Shown: positions 34,882 through 44,300, counted from the first letter of the stretch. The stretch is 64,000 nt of DNA from Thermococcus sp. M39 (GCF_012027325.1 NZ_SNUG01000005.1:90362-154361); one strand, 5' to 3'. Made by a program: numbers and translations. The notes: generated by a model from the letters alone, not told the origin.

Positions 34882-35577
34882 TCAAATTGCTCCAAGTGGA
34901 GGGGAGTCTGAAGAAGCTTTTTTAATTTTCTTACTCCTTGCTTCTATGAATTTTACTAAGAATTCTTCATCGAACTTAAGCTTTCTCCCGTCTAGATAAG
35001 CCTTGTATATCTCAAGAGCATCTTCATCTCGAATTTTCTCAAGGATATTCATGATGTCATTCTTTTTGAGACTTTTTGCTCCGTTAATTAGAGCCAAAAG
35101 TCTCACAGTCTCTCCAGCTAATATATGCATCAGCTTTGAATTTCCCTTAGATCTTTTGATCAGCTTTAAAATCCGCTCTATTCTCCAGCCCAAAAGATCT
35201 TCAAATTTGTATTCTGGCAGAATATCAGCTATGTCCTTACCATAAACGACAATGTGGTTTTCAAGAAAATCCTCTTGATAGATTGTCAAAAACTTGAAAG
35301 GAACACCTTTTGACAGTGGATCGCTTATATTCTCCAGATATTCCCATGCTAAGTCAACTTCAACAGCATTGATTTCTTTGGTGCAATACTCCAAGATTTG
35401 CTTGAGCTTTGAAATAACTGACTCATCTTTTACTATCACGGCAAAAAAGTCCAAGTCACTTACATTTTCGATGAAATCCCCTCTTACAAATGAACCATAA
35501 AGAATTAGGGAATAAAGTTCATTTTTTAGTCTAGTATCTTGGATGATCTGCTTTTTAATGCACTCTAAAAACGCCAT
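34882..35577 (-). CDS. Nucleotidyltransferase-domain protein
   Basis: A 231-residue protein. The N-terminal pol-beta-type nucleotidyltransferase motif is complete: GS at residues 28-29 and DLD at 41-43, with a third acidic residue in VDLAWEY. The C-terminal half is helical (ILAGETVRLLALINGA) and could be a HEPN- or substrate-binding-like domain. Such proteins may act as MNT-type antitoxins or adenylyltransferases. The next gene is a DUF192 protein, five bases upstream. ATG 35577 is preferred over GTG 35586, with GTGAT as a weak ribosome binding site. Confidence 0.8.
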   Translation of the reverse strand: MAFLECIKKQIIQDTRLKNELYSLILYGSFVRGDFIENVSDLDFFAVIVKDESVISKLKQILEYCTKEINAVEVDLAWEYLENISDPLSKGVPFKFLTIYQEDFLENHIVVYGKDIADILPEYKFEDLLGWRIERILKLIKRSKGNSKLMHILAGETVRLLALINGAKSLKKNDIMNILEKIRDEDALEIYKAYLDGRKLKFDEEFLVKFIEARSKKIKKASSDSPPLGAI

Positions 35578-35582
35578 AACTA

Positions 35583-36050
35583 TCACGGCTCTTTAAGCTT
35601 TGGCTTCGGTTCAGCCAAGCTTATAGTTCCGTTAATTTTCTTAAATGAGACTCCATTAATAACGTTGCTTGGTAAGGGCACAGCTTTCCCCTTTTCATCC
35701 TCCACTATCCAATTTATTTTGTCTCCTATTTCTACATCAAGAGCTTTGATAATCCCGACGGGCCCTTCAATGATGTATTTTGCAGCATCTCTAGGCATAT
35801 AAACGCGCCATGGTTTTGCTTTTTTGAAATCAACGACTTCTCTCGCTGAGTTCAGAAATATGACGTCAATGCTTTGAAACATGAAGAACATATGTATTGA
35901 GGCGTTTGTCCTTGTTTCAGCTGGCAGAATGAACACGAGGGCATAATTGATATTGGGAGTGAGCATTAATCCTTTAAACCGTTTGAAAAAGGTGTCTGCT
36001 AATTTGACTTTTCCGTGCCAGACTTTGTTCTTGGTTTCGTTGATTAGCAT
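35583..36050 (-). CDS. DUF192 family protein
   Basis: A 155-residue DUF192 protein. The motifs [24 protein letters not shown] and [26 protein letters not shown] are diagnostic. The family is small and beta-rich and of unknown function. Unlike many bacterial members it has no signal peptide. A TATA-like TTATAATTATAAA lies immediately upstream of ATG 36050, so the transcript has little or no leader unless the promoter is further away. Confidence 0.85.
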   Translation of the reverse strand: MLINETKNKVWHGKVKLADTFFKRFKGLMLTPNINYALVFILPAETRTNASIHMFFMFQSIDVIFLNSAREVVDFKKAKPWRVYMPRDAAKYIIEGPVGIIKALDVEIGDKINWIVEDEKGKAVPLPSNVINGVSFKKINGTISLAEPKPKLKEP

Positions 36051-36126
36051 GTTTTATAATTATAAAGTCATGATTGATAAAGTTTCCGAGAGGTAAAATT
36101 AAAGACAAGCTTAGAAAAAGCAGAAA

Positions 36127-36693
36127 TTAAAGCTCCCCTTTCAGAGCTTTCTCTCCAAGTTCAAATCCTTTGTGAAGTGCTTTCAAGTTTATCTGCTCCG
36201 TTCCTTTTGGAACAGCATCCAAGACGGCCTTTTCTATTGCCTCTTTACTCACAATTCCGGTTATTGTTACGAGGAGACCCAACGTTAATATATTCATCGT
36301 TAAGCTGAGTCCTGTAGTTTCTTCAGCAATTTCAGTGAGTGGAAGTGCATAGACTTTGAGCTTGAGCTTTTTCTCTACTTCTTCATTTCTATGAGGGATC
36401 AAATCCTTTTCAAGAATCAATACGGCACCTTCCCTCAGCTGGCTGAGATATTTTGAGTAAGCCTCTTGCGAGAGGAAGATTGCATAATCTGGGTGCAGAG
36501 TCTTGGGATAATCAATTGGTTCGTCGCTTATAACTACTTCAGCTCTGCTCGCTCCCCCTCTAGATTCTGGACCATAAGATTGGGTTTGCACAGCGTAAAG
36601 ACCTTCATAAACTGCCGCAGCTCTCCCAAGGATTACACTTGCCAAAATGACACCTTGACCACCAAAACCGCTGATAAGGACTTCTTTCCTCAT
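36127..36693 (-). CDS. 2-oxoacid:ferredoxin oxidoreductase, gamma subunit (set 1)
   Basis: A 188-residue gamma-type subunit. It begins MRKEVLISGFGGQGVILAS, the conserved glycine motif of this family, followed by QTQSYGPESRGGASRAEV. It is the last gene of a seven-gene operon (41513 down to 36127) and overlaps the beta subunit by four bases. In Pyrococcus the equivalent operon encodes the 2-oxoglutarate enzyme and a related 2-oxoacid enzyme. ATG 36693 is chosen over 36702 from the conserved start. Confidence 0.9.
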   Translation of the reverse strand: MRKEVLISGFGGQGVILASVILGRAAAVYEGLYAVQTQSYGPESRGGASRAEVVISDEPIDYPKTLHPDYAIFLSQEAYSKYLSQLREGAVLILEKDLIPHRNEEVEKKLKLKVYALPLTEIAEETTGLSLTMNILTLGLLVTITGIVSKEAIEKAVLDAVPKGTEQINLKALHKGFELGEKALKGEL

Positions 36694-37535
36694 TCTTCCC
36701 ACCCCATCATTTTCTTTGCCCTTTTCTTGTATGCTTCATACTCCTCATCTAAGCTCGGTCTGTCTCTGTCGACAAACTCGCCAATGACGATCTTGCCTTC
36801 AAGCTCTTCTGGACTCATGTTCTTTGCCTTGCTTATCGGCACTGTAATCTTGTTGTACCACTTTATCAGCTCTGGAGCAGTCTTCATTCTGTTTCTCCTT
36901 CCAAAGCTGATTGGACATGGTGATAGGAACTCAACTAAGCTGAAACCTTTCTTCTGTAAAGCCTTCTTTATGCTGTTTATACCTTGAATATAGTTAAAAA
37001 CAGTCCATCTCGCGACATAGTTTGCTCCAGCGGCAACAGCTAATTCAGCAATGTCAAACGGATTCTCGAAGCTCCCATATGGTGCAGTTGTTCCCCTTAA
37101 GCCCTTCAGGGTTGTTGGAGCTACTTGTCCTCCGGTCATTCCATAGGTGAAGTTGTTGATGAGTATCACAGTCACATCCAGATTTCTCCTGATTGCATGA
37201 ATGAAGTGGTTTCCGCCTATTGCTGCTGTATCCCCGTCTCCCATAAATGCTATAACTTTCAAATCTGGTCTTGCCATCTTTATTCCAGTAGCAAATGCCA
37301 AAGCCCTTCCGTGAGTTGTGTGAAGACCATCAAAGTCCACAAATCCCGGGACTCTCGAGGAACAGCCTATTCCGCTCACCCAGACTACCTCGTCTTTACT
37401 CCAGCCGAGCTCATCAATTGCTCTAAGCGTGTACTGCAAGACGGTACCAATACCACAGCCAGGACAGAAAATCGTCGGGAGCATATCCTTTCTTAGATAT
37501 TTATCCCTAATTTCATAACTGAGCTTGAAGCGCAT
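36690..37535 (-). CDS. 2-oxoacid:ferredoxin oxidoreductase, beta subunit (set 1)
   Basis: A 281-residue thiamine diphosphate-binding subunit. Cluster and cofactor features include CPGCGIGT near residues 24-31, SGIGCSSR near 54-61, and the ThDP motif GDGDTAAIGGNH near 97-108 with NNFTYGMTGGQ. It works with the alpha and gamma subunits on either side. GGGGTGTGAAG before the ATG overlaps the alpha subunit stop. Confidence 0.92.
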   Translation of the reverse strand: MRFKLSYEIRDKYLRKDMLPTIFCPGCGIGTVLQYTLRAIDELGWSKDEVVWVSGIGCSSRVPGFVDFDGLHTTHGRALAFATGIKMARPDLKVIAFMGDGDTAAIGGNHFIHAIRRNLDVTVILINNFTYGMTGGQVAPTTLKGLRGTTAPYGSFENPFDIAELAVAAGANYVARWTVFNYIQGINSIKKALQKKGFSLVEFLSPCPISFGRRNRMKTAPELIKWYNKITVPISKAKNMSPEELEGKIVIGEFVDRDRPSLDEEYEAYKKRAKKMMGWEE

Positions 37536-37538
37536 ACT

Positions 37539-38702
37539 TCACACCCCGCATTCGCACTTTTTAACCTCTCTAACAATCTCATGTGGAGTATGAACTTCCC
37601 CACCAATCTTTGGAATAAGCTCGACTCTCGCCTTTCCATTTGCTCCCTCTTTAACAAGGTGATATAATTGTCCGAGGTTCATCTCCGGAACGTAGATTGC
37701 GTGAACTTGCTCTGCTATCTTTTCAATCATCTCGAAGTCAAAGGGCCAGACAACGTTGAGCTTGAGCAATCCAGCTTTAATACCCTCGTTGCGGAGCATT
37801 TTCACAGCTCTGACTGCAGAACGGGCAACAATTCCATAGCTTATTATAGCAACTTCGGCATCATCGAGCTCAAAAGTCTCGTAATCAATGATATCCTTCT
37901 TGTTCTTCTCAATCTTGTTTACGATTCTCTCAATAAGCTTACGATGAATCTCAGCATCAACTGTCTTTGGTCTCCCTTTCTCATCGTGGGTGAGTCCGGT
38001 AACATAAGTGCGATATCCTTTTCCAAAGATTGGCATTGGAGGTATCAAATCGCCGTGAATATCGCCAAATGGATACTTTGCTTCCTCTTCATTTGCTGGT
38101 AATTTGCGATAAACGAGCTCTATATCCTCGGGATTTGGGATGTCAACTTTTTCACGCATGTGTCCAACTTCTGCATCTGTAAGCAGAATAACGGGCGTTC
38201 TATATTTTTCAGCTAAGTTGAATGCTCTAATGGTCATATCAAAAGCTTCCTGAACAGTCGCTGGGGTTAACACTATTAAACTGTGGTCTCCGTGAGTTCC
38301 CCAAATTGCCTGCATGACGTCTCCCTGAGCCGCTAAAGTAGGCTGACCCGTTGAGGGTCCGCTTCTTTGGACGTCAACGACGACTATTGGAGTTTCAGTC
38401 ATGATTGCATAACCAAGATTCTCCATCATCAAGCTAAATCCCGGACCACTCGTAGCAGTCATGGCTTTAGCTCCAACCCATGAAGCACCAATAATAGCAG
38501 CAATGCTTGCTAATTCATCCTCCATTTGAATACATACGCCATCAACAAGAGGCATGTAGAGAGCCATTGCTTCAAAAATCTCGCTTGCTGGTGTGATTGG
38601 ATAGCCTGCATAAAATCTACACCCAGCTAAAATAGCTGCCCTTGCTATGGCTTCATCACCTTGTATGAAATCACTTTTGCCAACGGGGAAGGGGTATTTC
38701 AT
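37539..38702 (-). CDS. 2-oxoacid:ferredoxin oxidoreductase, alpha subunit (set 1)
   Basis: A 387-residue alpha subunit. It begins with the family segment QGDEAIARAAILAGCRFYAGYPITPASE and contains ATSGPGFSLMMENLGYA and TETPIVVVDVQRSGPSTGQPT. It pairs with the beta subunit in oxidative decarboxylation of a 2-oxoacid, reducing ferredoxin and forming an acyl-CoA. Its start overlaps the gamma subunit of set 2 by four bases. Very similar to the set 2 alpha subunit, so a tandem duplication is likely. Confidence 0.92.
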   Translation of the reverse strand: MKYPFPVGKSDFIQGDEAIARAAILAGCRFYAGYPITPASEIFEAMALYMPLVDGVCIQMEDELASIAAIIGASWVGAKAMTATSGPGFSLMMENLGYAIMTETPIVVVDVQRSGPSTGQPTLAAQGDVMQAIWGTHGDHSLIVLTPATVQEAFDMTIRAFNLAEKYRTPVILLTDAEVGHMREKVDIPNPEDIELVYRKLPANEEEAKYPFGDIHGDLIPPMPIFGKGYRTYVTGLTHDEKGRPKTVDAEIHRKLIERIVNKIEKNKKDIIDYETFELDDAEVAIISYGIVARSAVRAVKMLRNEGIKAGLLKLNVVWPFDFEMIEKIAEQVHAIYVPEMNLGQLYHLVKEGANGKARVELIPKIGGEVHTPHEIVREVKKCECGV

Positions 38703-39211
38703 TTCAATCCCTCCTCATAACCAACCCTAAATGCTTTCAAATTAATCTCTTCAGTCCCTTTCGGGACTCTCCTCCTTATGGCCTCTTCAACACTCTCTTT
38801 CTTAACAACTCCAGTCTTAGCAACTAAATAGCCGAGAGCAACCATGTTCACAGTTAAAGCCAATCCGGTTGTTTCTTCAGCAATCCTCGTAAAAGGAGCA
38901 CCTATAAACTCCCTATCTGGCTTAACTAAATCCGTGTCAACTATCAAAAGCCCATCTTCTTTGAGTGAGTCTTTTGTAGTGTTATAGCCGAGCTGAGCCA
39001 AAGCCACAAGGACATCAGCCTTGGTGACAATTAAGTTATAGATTGGTTCTTTTGATATGATCACATCTGCTATCGAGTGCCCTCCTCTTGAGGCTGAGCT
39101 GTAATCTTGAGTCTGAACAACATTTAGTCCTTCAATTGCAGCAGCTTCACCCAAAATTACACCAGCTAAAACAACACCTTGTCCACCTATACCAGCTAGT
39201 CTAATCTGCAT
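38699..39211 (-). CDS. 2-oxoacid:ferredoxin oxidoreductase, gamma subunit (set 2)
   Basis: A 170-residue gamma subunit starting MQIRLAGIGGQGVVLAG. The frame runs to 39250, but the conserved start and GGGTGGT upstream select ATG 39211; it then overlaps the beta subunit by 11 bases. NMVALGYLVAKTG and PKGTEEINLKAF are shared with the set 1 gamma subunit. Confidence 0.9.
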   Translation of the reverse strand: MQIRLAGIGGQGVVLAGVILGEAAAIEGLNVVQTQDYSSASRGGHSIADVIISKEPIYNLIVTKADVLVALAQLGYNTTKDSLKEDGLLIVDTDLVKPDREFIGAPFTRIAEETTGLALTVNMVALGYLVAKTGVVKKESVEEAIRRRVPKGTEEINLKAFRVGYEEGLK

Positions 39212-40064
39212 TTTTACCACCCAGACCAAAGTGCTCAGCAACTTCTTCAATCAGCTTGTTAAGCTCCTCCGTAAACTCTGGTCTTTGTCTGTTAACGAAT
39301 TCCCCGATTACAAATTTGCCCTCTAATTCTTCTTTGCTCATGTTCTTTGCCTTGCTTATTGGTATGGAGTTCTTGAGGAACCATCTGAGCATTTCAGCTG
39401 GCTCTTTCATCTTATTTCTCCTTCCAAACTGGACTGGACACTGTGAGATGACCTCAACGAGTGAGAAGCCCTTCACTTGGAGAGCTTTCTTTATGCTCTC
39501 TATAAGCTGGTAAACGTGAGCAGTTGTCCATCTTGCAACATAGCTTGCCCCAGCTTCGGCAACTACTTCAGCTATGTTCAAAGGATGCTCTATGTTTCTG
39601 TAGGGTGTTGTTGTCGTTTTGGCACCAAAAGGTGTTGTTGGTGCAACCTGACCGCCAGTCATTCCGTAGATGAAGTTGTTCACTAAGATGACTGTTATGT
39701 CAATATTTCTCCTCGCCGCGTGAATGAGATGATTCCCACCGATTCCAGCTAAATCGCCGTCTCCACTAATCACGACGACCTTCTTATCTGGCAAGCCAAC
39801 TTTAACACCTGTTGCAAAGGCTATTGCCCTTCCGTGAGTTGTGTGAAGAGTATCAGCCAGGAAGTACGGTGAGGCAATCCAAGCTGAACAGCCAATTCCG
39901 CTCACAACAACCAAATCCCTTGGGTCAATCTTGAGCTGGTCAATTGCATTTGCAAAAGCATTAAGAACAGTTCCACCACCACAGCCGGGGCATAAAGCTG
40001 TCGGCAGGGCTTCTTTTCTCAGATATTTTGCCATTTTATATTTGGTGTAAATCTCCTTAGCCAT
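39201..40064 (-). CDS. 2-oxoacid:ferredoxin oxidoreductase, beta subunit (set 2)
   Basis: A 287-residue beta subunit with CPGCGGGT, SGIGCSAW and the ThDP motif GDGDLAGIGGNH, then NNFIYGMTGGQ. It is close to the set 1 beta subunit throughout but differs around AWIASPYFLADT, where set 1 has SRVPGFVDFDGL, a region likely to touch the active site. ATG 40064 is one base after the alpha subunit stop. Confidence 0.92.
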   Translation of the reverse strand: MAKEIYTKYKMAKYLRKEALPTALCPGCGGGTVLNAFANAIDQLKIDPRDLVVVSGIGCSAWIASPYFLADTLHTTHGRAIAFATGVKVGLPDKKVVVISGDGDLAGIGGNHLIHAARRNIDITVILVNNFIYGMTGGQVAPTTPFGAKTTTTPYRNIEHPLNIAEVVAEAGASYVARWTTAHVYQLIESIKKALQVKGFSLVEVISQCPVQFGRRNKMKEPAEMLRWFLKNSIPISKAKNMSKEELEGKFVIGEFVNRQRPEFTEELNKLIEEVAEHFGLGGKNAD

Positions 40065-40065
40065 C

Positions 40066-41253
40066 TCACACACCCCTTATCTCGCGGAGAATTTCTTCGA
40101 CCGTTAAAGGAACTCCACCAATCTTGTTAATGCCTTTTAGAATTACGTCATCGTTCACATAGCGCTGCACTTCAAGGATTAGCTGCCCAAGGTTCATCTC
40201 TGGGACGAGAATAGCTCTGACCTTCTTTGCAAGCTCCTTAACCTTTTTACCTGGGAACGGATGAACAGTCTTTGGAATGAAGAGTCCGACTTTTATGCCC
40301 TCTTCTCTTGCCTTGAGAACAGCACCAAGAGATGGCCTTGCTGAAACTCCCCAACTTATTACGAGGATTTCCATATCATCGGTGAAATACTCTTTCCACT
40401 TCTCTATCTCCTTCTCATGCTTCTCAATCTTCTTGTGCAAACGGTTTACAAGTTTTATATGCACTTCGGGAGTGTAAACGTCTCTCAGTCCTGTTTCCTT
40501 GTGGGTTGAACCTGTTACATGGGTAAAATAACCGTGACCAAAGAGAGGCATCGGCGGAATGAGGGAACCATCAACATCGCCGAATGGATATTTTGCTTCC
40601 TCATCATTTTTGGGAAGCTTTCTGTAAACTATCTCAACTTCTTCTGGGTCGGGAATTCTTATCTGTTCCCTTGTATGTCCAATTACACCATCAGCGAGAA
40701 GAACAACGGGAATTCTAAGCTTTTCGGAGATGTTGAATGCTCTTATGGTTTCCCAGAATGAGTCTTCAACACTTATTGGTGAGAGTGCAACAATTGGGTG
40801 ATCTCCATGCGTTCCCCATCTTGCTTGGAAAAAATCTCCCTGAGCACCTTTTGTTGCTTGTCCAGTTGAAGGTCCACTCCTCTGGACGTCAACTACAACT
40901 ATTGGAGTTTCAGTCATAATAGCATAGCCAAGATTTTCCTGCATCAGGCTGAATCCAGGGCCACTTGTTGCAGTCATGCTCTTAAGTCCCGTCCAAGATG
41001 CCCCTATAATAGCAGCAATACTTCCAATCTCATCCTCCATCTGGATATAATAACCCCTAACTTTTGGTAGCTCTCTTGCCATTGTTTCAGCGATTTCACT
41101 CGCTGGTGTTATTGGATAGCCGGCATAAAACCTACAGCCCGCAAAGATTGCTCCGTAGGCTATTGCCTCGTCACCTTGCATGAAATAGTTCCCCTTGGGG
41201 TAAAGCTTTTTCAGAAGGGCAATTTGCTCTGGTTCATCGCCTCGAATAATCAT
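40066..41253 (-). CDS. 2-oxoacid:ferredoxin oxidoreductase, alpha subunit (set 2)
   Basis: A 395-residue alpha subunit. It has a short N-terminal extension before the shared QGDEAIAYGAIFAGCRFYAGYPITPASE segment; ATSGPGFSLMQENLGYA and the RSGPSTGQATKGAQGDFFQ region follow. GGTGGTAATT precedes ATG 41253, two bases after the delta subunit stop. Together with delta, beta and gamma it most likely forms the 2-oxoglutarate:ferredoxin oxidoreductase (korDABG order), by analogy with Pyrococcus. Confidence 0.9.
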   Translation of the reverse strand: MIIRGDEPEQIALLKKLYPKGNYFMQGDEAIAYGAIFAGCRFYAGYPITPASEIAETMARELPKVRGYYIQMEDEIGSIAAIIGASWTGLKSMTATSGPGFSLMQENLGYAIMTETPIVVVDVQRSGPSTGQATKGAQGDFFQARWGTHGDHPIVALSPISVEDSFWETIRAFNISEKLRIPVVLLADGVIGHTREQIRIPDPEEVEIVYRKLPKNDEEAKYPFGDVDGSLIPPMPLFGHGYFTHVTGSTHKETGLRDVYTPEVHIKLVNRLHKKIEKHEKEIEKWKEYFTDDMEILVISWGVSARPSLGAVLKAREEGIKVGLFIPKTVHPFPGKKVKELAKKVRAILVPEMNLGQLILEVQRYVNDDVILKGINKIGGVPLTVEEILREIRGV

Positions 41254-41255
41254 AA

Positions 41256-41513
41256 TTACCACCTAACTGCTATGGCAAAATCCGGACAGAGCAGTTCGCA
41301 GAGTTTACATCTTACGCACTTATCAGCATGAACTGGAACTGGATAGTGCACACCCTTTTCGCTCAGTTCTTTGCTCCATTCAAAGACTTTTCTTGGACAA
41401 AGCTCAACGCAAATTCCGCAACCTTTGCAGAGAAAAGTATCAACATCAATTTCCACATTTTTGGTCTTTCCTATCACGAGGTAGTTTTCCTTTTTAATTT
41501 CGACATCTGCCAT
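41256..41513 (-). CDS. korD: 2-oxoacid:ferredoxin oxidoreductase, ferredoxin-like delta subunit
   Basis: An 85-residue subunit with two 4Fe-4S motifs, CKGCGICVELCP at about residues 29-40 and CVRCKLCELLCP at about 66-77. It carries electrons from the active site to ferredoxin. The frame is open to 41786, but the upstream part is low-complexity and GGTGATG directly precedes ATG 41513. It is the first gene of the operon and the only delta subunit for two alpha/beta/gamma sets. A TATA-like CTTTAAATG lies at about 41552-41560. Confidence 0.92.
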   Translation of the reverse strand: MADVEIKKENYLVIGKTKNVEIDVDTFLCKGCGICVELCPRKVFEWSKELSEKGVHYPVPVHADKCVRCKLCELLCPDFAIAVRW

Positions 41514-41731
41514 AATCATCACCTGCAAATCGCTCAGTGTTTTTACGTATGTAAAGCATTTAAAGCTTTCGAAAACCAAAAGTGAGGTATCGTCTAAACT
41601 AAATACTATGCATCTTTGTGCATTGAAAAAAGAATTTTGAGAGTTTATTTGGCAGTTTTGACAATGCAAATGAACACTTTTTGAAAATATTTTGTAATAA
41701 ATCCATTTTGCAAATGTAAAGATTGGAAAAA

Positions 41732-42700
41732 TCAGTAAGTGATTAACTGCCAGTCTAAAATTCCTTCTTGAATTATATAACTCCACTCAGCTTTGCATTC
41801 GTGGTCAAGATTCTCAAGATATTTGAGTTCTTGAGTTGCCGAAAACTTTCTTATTGCATCGGCAATCATCTTATCACATTCTCCACAGTTGTGAGGACCC
41901 CTCTTTGAGCCCGCACCTACTGGGTCGCTGAGGATTCTTTTTTCTGGATAGGTTTTTTTGGCCCATTTTAAAATATCAATAACGCTCCATAACCATGGGG
42001 GTCTGTACTCATTTTTCTCCCAAAGCCTTTCATAGGTGGTTCCTTTCTGAATATTTGTGACGTTTATGGAAAATGTATCTGTATAAGGGGCGGCTTTTTT
42101 TATGCTTTCTTTTATATCTTCAATTCCATCTCTCTCGCTTAAGAAAATCGGTTTTAAAAGGAGATACGTTTTAACTTTCGCTCCGGCACTTCTTATCTCC
42201 TCACTAGCCTTAACAAACTGCTCGAAGGTATTTCCTTTATTTATGCTTACGTCAGCTATGTCATCGTTTGCAGTCTCAAGTCCAATGGCGACTTCAAAAT
42301 GCCTATCTTTGACAATATCAGCGAGTTCCTTAACAGCATCGTATCTCACAAGCTCTGACCTTGACTCAATCACAATTTCCTCAATATTATTATATTCAGC
42401 CAGAAGTTTGAAAATTTCCTTTCTTGTCTCTGGTTTAAGCTCACCGTCATCAAGAAAGCTTCCGGAAGTAAAAATCCTTACAGCAACTCTCTCTTTCCCT
42501 TCAATTTTCTTAAGGGCTTTTTTCACATATTCAATTATTTCCTCTTGACTCCATGGGTTTTTAGGAGCAGATGCTGGATAAGAGCACATATAGCAAGCTT
42601 GTCCTATTCTATAACGGTAGCATCCAATAGTTGGCAAAATTATGAATAGTGCAACCCCTTTTTCTCCGGCAACATTGTCCTCGCTTGTCCAATATGTCAT
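41732..42700 (-). CDS. Archaeosine biosynthesis radical SAM protein RaSEA
   Basis: A 322-residue radical SAM protein of the family acting with ArcS in the last step of archaeosine formation on tRNA. The cluster ligands appear to be C27, C36 and C39 in GCYRYRIGQACYMCSYPAS, an unusual spacing typical of this family. VRIFTSGSFLDDGE and VAIGLETANDDIADVSINKG are further family motifs. The C-terminal part has CGECD and a histidine/cysteine pair. ATG 42700 follows AGGTGGG; the frame runs on to 42928 without conserved sequence. An ArcS gene is not in the window. Confidence 0.88.
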   Translation of the reverse strand: MTYWTSEDNVAGEKGVALFIILPTIGCYRYRIGQACYMCSYPASAPKNPWSQEEIIEYVKKALKKIEGKERVAVRIFTSGSFLDDGELKPETRKEIFKLLAEYNNIEEIVIESRSELVRYDAVKELADIVKDRHFEVAIGLETANDDIADVSINKGNTFEQFVKASEEIRSAGAKVKTYLLLKPIFLSERDGIEDIKESIKKAAPYTDTFSINVTNIQKGTTYERLWEKNEYRPPWLWSVIDILKWAKKTYPEKRILSDPVGAGSKRGPHNCGECDKMIADAIRKFSATQELKYLENLDHECKAEWSYIIQEGILDWQLITY

Positions 42701-42815
42701 TTTCCCACCTACTAGGGCATTGGAGTTTAGGTTTTTAAAGTTGCTGTGCTCTTTTTCAACTTGCGAAGAGAAAGGGTTATATCTGTGGACTAGTAATTTA
42801 AATTTGGTGATAACT

Positions 42816-43400
42816 GTGGCACTAAGCCAAGCAAAAACGTATGGTGGAATTGGGGCTGTACTAGCTTTACTTGGAGGAGCAATCCCAAAAATTGGGAGCG
42901 CTTTGAGCATAGTTGGTATTGTGCTCATCCTTTTAGCAGTGAAGGAAATTGCAGATGAAGTTGGCGACGAAACAGTTTTCAGGGACTACCTAATTTCGTT
43001 CATACTCCAAATTGGGGCATTTATTGCCCTGATAATTGCCATCGTAGCAGTTCTAGGAACATCAATCATAGCAATGGGAGGCCCAAGGGCCTTTGAGCAT
43101 GAAATTCGAAATCTTGAGGCAGCTATGGCTATCATAGGTAGCATCCTTGTTGGCTTTGTAATATTCTGGATTCTGTTCTCACTTGGAGCTTACTATCTAA
43201 AGAAAAGCTATGAGTTAATAGCTTACTATACAGACGTTGATCTCTTTAAGACAACGGGACTGCTCTATTTCATAGGGGCTTTAACTGCGATAATCATGAT
43301 TGGACTGCTTATAATCTTTGTGGCGAGAATTCTTGAGATTGTAGCTTACTTTTCTCTTCCAGAAGAGCTATCGTCCAAACAAAGTTCAGTAATAATCTGA
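42816..43400 (+). CDS. DUF996-like membrane protein
   Basis: A 194-residue membrane protein with four or five transmembrane helices. It begins VALSQAKTYGGIGAVLALLGG and continues IVLILLAVKEIADEVGD, the pattern of the archaeal DUF996 family of unknown function. A GTG start at 42816 is selected because GGTGAT is 5 bases upstream; the longer frame to 42642 overlaps raSEA on the other strand and is not plausible. Confidence 0.82.
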   Translation: MALSQAKTYGGIGAVLALLGGAIPKIGSALSIVGIVLILLAVKEIADEVGDETVFRDYLISFILQIGAFIALIIAIVAVLGTSIIAMGGPRAFEHEIRNLEAAMAIIGSILVGFVIFWILFSLGAYYLKKSYELIAYYTDVDLFKTTGLLYFIGALTAIIMIGLLIIFVARILEIVAYFSLPEELSSKQSSVII

Positions 43401-43459
43401 ATTGTTCTTCTTTTTAATTTTTACCACAAATTTATAAGCAATTCTGGAGAGTTTAATTC

Positions 43460-44245
43460 ATGCCAAAAATACTCATAACAAACGATGATGGAATTTACTC
43501 AAAGGGGATAAGAGCTGCAGTTGAGGCTTTGCAAGAACTTGGGGAGATTTACGTTGTTGCTCCTATGTTTCAGAGGAGTGCAAGCGGAAGGGCAATGACT
43601 TTGCACAGACCTCTTAGAGCTAAGCGTGTAAATATGGAAGGAGCTAGGGCAGCTTATGCTTTGGATGGGATGCCCGTTGACTGTATAATTTTTGCTTTGG
43701 CACGCTTTGGAAGCTTTGATTTAGCAATTAGCGGAATTAATCTGGGCGAAAATATGAGCACCGAGATTACAATCTCTGGAACTGCAAGTGCTGCGATCGA
43801 AGCTGCAACTCATGGAATTCCAAGCATAGCGATAAGCTTAGAGGTGGACAGAGAGAAGCACAAATTTGGAAGTGGAGAGGAGATAGACTTCACGATGGCA
43901 AAACTCTTTCTAAAAAAGATTGCAGAGGCTGTTCTTAAAAGAGGACTTCCAGAGGGTGTGGACATGCTCAATGTTAACGTTCCCTATGATGCAAATGAAA
44001 ACACTCCAATAGAGATTACGAGACTGGCTAGAAGAATGTACAATCCTTCAATTGAGGAAAGAATAGACCCAAAGGGAACGCCATATTATTGGATTGTTGG
44101 GACACAGTGTCCGAGAGAAGTGCTCGAACCGGGGACAGATATGTATGCTGTAAAAGTTGAGAGAAAAGTCAGCGTGACTCCAATAAATATAGACATGACA
44201 GCTAGGGTGGATTTAGGGCAATTAAGGAAGCACTTGGGAATTTAA
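43460..44245 (+). CDS. surE: 5'/3'-nucleotidase SurE
   Basis: A 261-residue phosphatase acting on nucleoside monophosphates. The metal site TNDDGIYSKG is at residues 6-15, RSASGRAMTLHRPLR near 39-53, and SGINLGENM near 93-101. These are the three diagnostic SurE motifs. There is a TATA-like TTTATAAGC about 30 bases before the start and no clear ribosome binding site, so a leaderless message is likely. Confidence 0.93.
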   Translation: MPKILITNDDGIYSKGIRAAVEALQELGEIYVVAPMFQRSASGRAMTLHRPLRAKRVNMEGARAAYALDGMPVDCIIFALARFGSFDLAISGINLGENMSTEITISGTASAAIEAATHGIPSIAISLEVDREKHKFGSGEEIDFTMAKLFLKKIAEAVLKRGLPEGVDMLNVNVPYDANENTPIEITRLARRMYNPSIEERIDPKGTPYYWIVGTQCPREVLEPGTDMYAVKVERKVSVTPINIDMTARVDLGQLRKHLGI

Positions 44246-44300
44246 CTATTTCATCACTTAACTTTTTAAAGCGAGATTAAATCTTCTTGGGGGGATTAAG

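Noticed and set aside
41514..41786. N-terminal extension of the delta subunit frame to 41786
   Set aside because: The upstream residues are not ferredoxin-like, and a good ribosome binding site directly precedes ATG 41513.
42642..42815. Long N-terminal extension of the DUF996-like protein
   Set aside because: It overlaps raSEA in antisense and lacks membrane character; GTG 42816 with GGTGAT fits the family start.
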